NCBI GenBank assembly: GCA_944548615.1
Contig: OX155980.1
Location: 4,956,893-5,020,892 of the forward strand
Origin: Micropterix aruncella
Lineage: Eukaryota; Arthropoda; Insecta; Lepidoptera; Micropterigidae
Length of the DNA: 64,000 nt
Direction: 5' to 3'
A program made the position numbers and the translations under genes. The notes beneath the pieces were generated by a model. The model worked only from the letters and a program-made list of their open reading frames with translations. It had not been told where the DNA came from and did no database searches. Shown piece by piece: positions 59,045 through 64,000 of the stretch (its first letter is position 1; the number at the start of each line of letters is the position of its first letter).

Positions 59045-60415
59045 TTGGAATTTTTCAAAAAAAATATGTCCTCATGTGAGATTGTCATCTTATTTTTTCA
59101 AGTATATTATATGTCTGTAAAATTATAAAGCTGTTTAATAAAGTCATGGGTCGCTATAATATAAACAGAGGAAATAGAAATAAGCTTTCAGTTCCTAAGT
59201 TCCGATTGAAAATGTCGTATTTATGGGGCAATGCAAACATATCTACAACGGAATTCCGCGGAGGAAAATTTAGAGTTGCCAGTAAAACAATTTGAGCTTT
59301 CGTATTACAGATCTACTTTGAAAAAAAGCGTACTACAAGAATAACGGTTATTTGAATGATAAAGATATTCGGTATTAATATAGCTTAATAATTTTCATAT
59401 TCACTTGCTACATATATAGGTATAATTCTACGAAAACTAAAGCTTTTTTGGTTGGCTTACCTACTTTCTGTTCTATTCTTCTATTAATTATTTTTCATGT
59501 GTCATCTTCTATAGAACGAGACCATCTAAATGAAGCCTTCGGTCTGTTCATGTCACGTTGGGTGTACGTTTGGATGAAACCGCTCCAATGTGTAACGTCC
59601 CGCTCGGGACGATCGCCTACCTACGGCAAAATGTCTAATGGGCAGTTAAAACAAATCATATTCAATGCGATCATTTTACAGTTCTTCTTTTTATGAAGTG
59701 GTTTATAAGTTATGGACGTTTTTTTCAAGGCCGTTGATTCACGTCGATTTCACACTCGACGGTTTTACGTTCGAAATGGTACGGGCGAGTTTTCTTCGCA
59801 AATCAAAGGGTTAAGAATTTAAAAAATATTACTCCCCGCCAGGCGTCACCAAACGATGAATAACTAGGTTCCAGGAAGAGGGAGAATTGTTCATGGTAAA
59901 GCCATAATAAAACCCTATAAAATCATGATATTTCCGAAATAAGTGATTTCGGGCTTAGAATAGCTATTTCTTGACTACTCGCCTTTCGTTGTGTTAACAA
60001 AATTCATAAAAAATACAATTTTCAAAATACTTGTTATTAGTCTATATTCTGTTATTAGAATCAAGCGCTCAAATTAAGTTCTGACTTAAGAGCAGAAACA
60101 CCCCGTACTGTACATATAGATAAGGGGGCTTATTTAAATTTATCCTTTCTCACCCTCTGCACAGTATACAGAACAGTTGCTATACTGCGCCCTCTGTACT
60201 CTGTACAGCAACACACATTTAAATGTTCCCCGGGGGACTCCTTTCATCAACCGTATCGCCCCACATAAATTGTAAGTGAAGGGGTAATTCCAAGACTAGC
60301 CAGGTAACTTTGCTATGGTTATGGATGCCAGCGATTCAATATCGACCACCAGAAAATACCAAATAGCAAAATTTTAAATCCACAAGTCTACAAGTGCCTT
60401 TAGTTACAGATTCAA
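59045..60415. other. Unassigned sequence
   Basis: An 82-codon plus-strand frame at 59448-59696 has a hydrophobic start but matches nothing I know. No repeat recognised. Confidence 0.3.
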
Positions 60416-60424
60416 TTGTACGTG

Positions 60425-60830
60425 CACAGTATAATAGCACCCAGTAAGTTTACTCAAAAGCTACAAGGCAATGCAGGAAGAGGGTGCGACGGAAGTGGGG
60501 TGAGGGGTAAATCATGTCGCGTCCTTAGGCCCATAGTTACGGAGCTGTGGTCTGTGATGCGCTGTGGGCGCAGTTTGTGTCCGCTCTTACGTTGGGTGTC
60601 GGCTTACTTTTTAGTGCAGATTTACCAGTCGACGCCATATGGTATTTTCAGAACAAATCGGTAGCATAATAGCATCTGTGTCGCCGGGGCAGCGTAAATG
60701 TGGCCGGGACGATGCTTCAAGAAAAAGACGAGTAATCATATTACGGTTTGTGGTAGCCCTTAAGATTCCTGACGTCACTTGTTCCGATTTCAATTTTGTT
60801 CTAAGAGAAGCTACCGTCTGGTATACTGTG
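60425..60830. mobile_element. Outer element, 406-bp copy
   Basis: Ends CACAGTATAATAG and CTGGTATACTGTG, flanked by GTACGTG at 60418-60424 and 60831-60837, an exact 7-bp duplication. Longest copy without an insertion. Open frames inside are not shared between copies. Confidence 0.85.
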
Positions 60831-61128
60831 GTACGTGTGTCCCCGTATGTTATTTTTACACTTGTGGAAAAAACTGGAAGTTTTCAGATTTGTAGAACCA
60901 ACAGAGTAATAAGTATACAAAAACCTCTAATAGTAGTGAAATGGAAAAAAACCACAATCCTTTTAGGAAAGAGCAACATATGAAAATGTCGTTACTTGCT
61001 TGACTGGACGTAGTCACTTTGTCGTCAAAAATTGTTGCTAACTTTGTCGCCGACTAGTGGTCGTGACGACAGCCAGGATATTATCATTATCATTAACGCT
61101 ATAATTCATTGGCACTACAAGTCTTAGC

Positions 61129-61440
61129 TTTTTACACGACTGCCCAACAATAAAGGAATGCAATGTGTTCAGGATTCATCTATGTATGTTTTCCGTTTCT
61201 TTATTTCACCATAACTTCTAAACTATTTAACCGATTTAGAAGTATCTGTTATTGTTAGAATCACTATGTCATACCGAATGCCATATAGTACCTTAACTGT
61301 CCAAATATCAAGTCAGTAGTTGTCTAAATATCCAAATTTCAATAATTAACATAAATATGTCGTGTTCATTGTCAAATAAATGGTCCGATTGAGTAAACTC
61401 TGGAAATATACATATATATGTGTGGATAAATACAAAAATT
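61129..61440. mobile_element. MITE, ACACGACTGCC family, copy 4 (truncated)
   Basis: Left end TTTTTACACGACTGCC and conserved interior; the right end is missing. Confidence 0.75.
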
Positions 61441-61689
61441 GTGTCAAGCGTTGCGTTGACAGAATTGTGTCAAGCGTTGGCGATTGAATGTACTCTTCAA
61501 GTATGTATCTTCTGGCAAGTCAAATAACTCTTCATCGTCATTAGTTGACAGTCCAGTTTCAAGGTTACAAGTTTTATATTCTATTATTTTCAATTGCTAT
61601 CTTTATTTTATTTATTTATTTCATTTATTATATTGTCTTTACGTATTCTAAATACACTTAGACTCCTCAATATATCTCGTCGTCTATCT

Positions 61690-61788
61690 GCCATATTATA
61701 CCCTATGTTCATACGTTGTGTTCGCGACCCACCTGGAATCGGCTCGCGACCCACCAGTGGGTCGCGACCCACACTTTGGGAACCGCTG
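61690..61788 (-). mobile_element. hAT-like terminal fragment
   Basis: Read on the minus strand it begins CAGCGGTTCCCAAAGTGTGG and continues with GGTCGCGACCCAC repeats, a well-known hAT end type. The other end is not found. Confidence 0.6.
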
Positions 61789-61789
61789 A

Positions 61790-62485
61790 TCTATACTATA
61801 ATAACATTAAAAAGAAGTAATGTTTGTAACTTTTTATCTAAGGGGTAATCTGCCAAACTACTCATCCAAATTTAAAAAAATCTTCCACTAATGAAAGCTC
61901 CGTTATCGATGAATGCTATAGGCTATATTTTATTGTGATAAATATTGGTTTTTAATACGAAAAAATGATATTTTTAAATCAAGTCGGAGAAAAATCCCCT
62001 GGTGAGTCGCTTTTTCGGCATGCGCTGACGAAACAATTTGATATAAATGAAAATAATATATAGCAAAAACATTGGCCTCTCAAAAAGATCTAAAAAAACG
62101 TCTAAGACAGCATATATCCAACTTTCATATTTAAGCTACAATATTTGCATACATATGTCTCAAACAAATAAGAAAAATAAATAGGCAGATTAGCAATAAA
62201 ATAGGAACCCTTATCAAAATAAATTATTTCATTATCACTGGTGTTAAATAGAGATAAAATTAGCCATTTACTGTAAGCTTTTAGGTGGTATAGATATAGA
62301 GATATCATGAAATTATTAACGCGTGGCGAGGAATGTCTACGAGATAGGTAGCGCGCATCTGAGGGGGGACGTCTTGCACTATACATATATCTAAATGTAG
62401 CTTCTAAAAAGGCAAACAAACGCCTACCTAAATTAACAAATCGATTCAAAACTAAACGCGAAGCAAAGCCGCGGGCAACAGCTCG
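61790..62485 (+). mobile_element. Helitron, Lep1-like, second copy
   Basis: Begins TCTATACTATAATAACATTA after a host A and ends CGCGAAGCAAAGCCGCGGGC, then AACAGCTCG before a host T. The last four bases are CTCG instead of CTAG. Non-autonomous, 696 bp. It starts one base after the hAT end. Confidence 0.85.
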
Positions 62486-62589
62486 TTTATTATATAAATA
62501 AATGATATAAATGACTAACAAGACTAATTATTAGGTAACAAGAGAGAATAAATAAAAAAATGACATTGTTAGTATTTATATACTAAATT

Positions 62590-63130
62590 GACTAAAAATG
62601 TAACGCGCCGTTTTTGCGCGCGAAGGCTGGCCTCCGAAAGGTTATGGGTCTCTTTTGTGGTCGTTTATGGCGAATATGCCACGCTCTATTCCTATATCGA
62701 TTGTTTATTGAAAAATTACGGTTTAGTCGAAAGGAAGCTCTGCGTCTCGACCTGTGATTAATTGGCTCCGGTTCGCATTAAATATAAACGTGGATTTAAT
62801 GAAGGCGAATGGCTGCGAGCTCCATTGATAGCGCGAAGCCACGGCGCGCTGGCGGCCTCACCGCAAGCGGGTCTTATAAATAGCTCCGAAAGCGAATTAT
62901 GCCCATTTAATCTCCGCCAACTTAGCCAACAGGCCGGCGTAACTGTGGCATAAGTAAATATCTGCGCGAGTCGAGGGATACGAGCGCATACAGGGGCCCG
63001 CCGGCCGCCAGTATATTACACACTACTCGTCAGTCGTTTACACTGAGATTTACCAAATAATCCGTGGATTACGCCGCGCTCGCCAAGCGCCGCGTGTTTC
63101 CTGGCTGACTAACTCAATCCACAATGTACA
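62590..63130. other. GC-rich low-copy island with homeodomain-like words
   Basis: Contains GTGATTAATTGG, CGTTTATGGCG, GTCTTATAAATAG, TATGCCCATTTAATCTCC and CAATTAACTCG. There is no TE match in the window and no convincing ORF. The strongest candidate for conserved cis-regulatory DNA. Confidence 0.45.
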
Positions 63131-63261
63131 CGACTAAATATCGTTGCTAATTCGCCGCAGAATAGCACAGATCACTGACAGAGTTGTATGCGTAAATAGC
63201 AGCTACGGCACCAACTGCAATTAACTCGAATGACCTGCATGGATCATGTTTTTGTGTCTAC

Positions 63262-63430
63262 TCTTTATTGTGAAATAAACGGGTTTATTGTCATACTACA
63301 ATCTCTTATAACCAAACCTACAGTAGTGTTTATATGTATGTGGGCGTGTAACATGTTAGGTTTCTTGTTATTGTATTCGATCGATAGAAATTAAATGCAA
63401 ATCCGTTAATGTTATCCCAACGGAAAATGC
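63262..63430 (-). mobile_element. Headless SINE, inverted
   Basis: Minus strand matches the body of the 52.5-kb SINE (TTTTCCGTTGGGATAA, ATCGATCGAAT, ATGACAATAAACCCGT) but lacks the tRNA-like head. It joins a LINE fragment on the same strand. Confidence 0.8.
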
Positions 63431-63439
63431 TCAGCGTTT

Positions 63440-64000
63440 TGAGTCGAAAAAAACTCCCAAGTCCTTGACTTCAGTCACTCTGGGAAGCACACATCCAGCG
63501 ATCTAGTAATCATACATCAGATGAGCAGGCGATCTTGTGTATGTCATCACTGAACATTTCTTAATATTGAAGTGAGGGTTACGAGATTGGCTCCATTCAT
63601 AAACTGCATCAATATCACGTTGGAAGAGCTCGCAGGCCTCAGCACTTCCAGTAGATGAAAATAATTTGACGTCATCAGCAAACATTAGACATCGTGCTGA
63701 TGCGACAACTTTACTCAGATTATTAACAAATAAGTTGAATAACAAAGGCCCCAAGTTTGATCCTTGGCTAACCCCCGATTGAGTGTTGTATAGTTTGGAA
63801 TCAAAATTGCATTATTTAACGAATTGCTGGCGGCCACCCAAATAATCTGTGAACAATTTCAACAGTTTACTTGAGAATCTGGCAGCAGCCAGTTCTCGGA
63901 GTAACGCATAGTTATCGACTCTCTCAAAGGCTTTCTTGAAATCCAAATACACGACATCCACTTGTCCCCTGGAGGTGCTATCCAACTCACCATTAACATA
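63440..64000 (-). pseudogene. LINE reverse transcriptase, cut by the window edge
   Basis: Minus strand: DVVYLDFKKAFERVDNYALL (RT motif A), SGVSQGSNLGPLLFNLFVN (motif B), RCLMFADDVKLFSS (motif C, catalytic Asp pair), then EVKDLGVFFDSK. An in-frame TAA lies between motifs A and B, near 63810. It is a different LINE lineage from the 11.7-kb element (FKKAF rather than LSKAF). Confidence 0.85.

Noticed and set aside
60155..60225. A further outer-element end (CACAGTATACAGAACAG)
   Set aside because: Only one end and no shared interior; could be chance or a very short relic.

Overview
The window is repeat-dense, AT-rich eukaryotic DNA from an insect, most probably a butterfly or moth. The pointers are two short Helitrons with Lep1-like ends, a tRNA-headed SINE resembling the lepidopteran Metulj type, DD41D mariners, CR1-like LINEs with short TTGAA-type tails, and long (TA)n tracts. 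I found no convincing host protein-coding gene, no tRNA or rRNA gene, and no CRISPR or operon-like structure. Almost everything that can be read is transposable-element (TE) sequence, much of it nested. Two assembly gaps of exactly 200 N lie at 30384-30583 and 56301-56500.

Layout. 1.5-3.4 kb: a decayed DD41D mariner carrying a 674-bp insertion with a clean 8-bp target duplication. 4.4-7.4 kb: three copies of that inserted family ('core' below), one of them inside a second terminal-repeat family ('outer' below). 7.6-8.4 kb: a pogo-like element with a nested terminal-repeat element. 11.7-16.1 kb: the longest retroelement, a minus-strand CR1-like LINE with ORF1 and a near-complete endonuclease/reverse transcriptase. 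16.1-25 kb: LINE and mariner debris. 25.1-26.5 kb: two fold-back elements. 26.6-27.9 kb: an intact DD41D mariner, the only TE here with an uninterrupted full-length transposase. 32.3-35.2 kb: a four-layer nest (outer element, core element, solo LTR, LINE) in which every layer keeps readable target-site duplications. 38.5-40.4 kb: a broken copy of a repeated arthropod protein, split by a LINE. 42-47 kb: more core, outer and mariner copies. 47.6-49.9 kb: a 588-bp satellite with two (TA)n expansions. 51.0-51.9 and 61.8-62.5 kb: Helitrons. 52.5-56.3 kb: a SINE, then a cluster of arms of a giant palindromic repeat. 57.4-57.8 kb: a Harbinger-like fold-back element. 63.3-64 kb: a SINE tail and a truncated LINE.

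Between the repeats lie about a dozen GC-rich, CpG-containing islands of 200-550 bp that match no repeat seen in the window (near 17.4, 20.4, 23.5, 30.2, 35.4, 41.5, 43.5, 50.0, 50.8, 55.6 and 62.8 kb). They contain homeodomain-like and other factor-like words and look like candidate cis-regulatory DNA in a gene desert, or first exons or promoters of genes outside the window; this is inference. The most original result is the recovery of two non-autonomous families from internal evidence alone: a roughly 620-700 bp core with 8-bp duplications and an outer family with 7-bp duplications.
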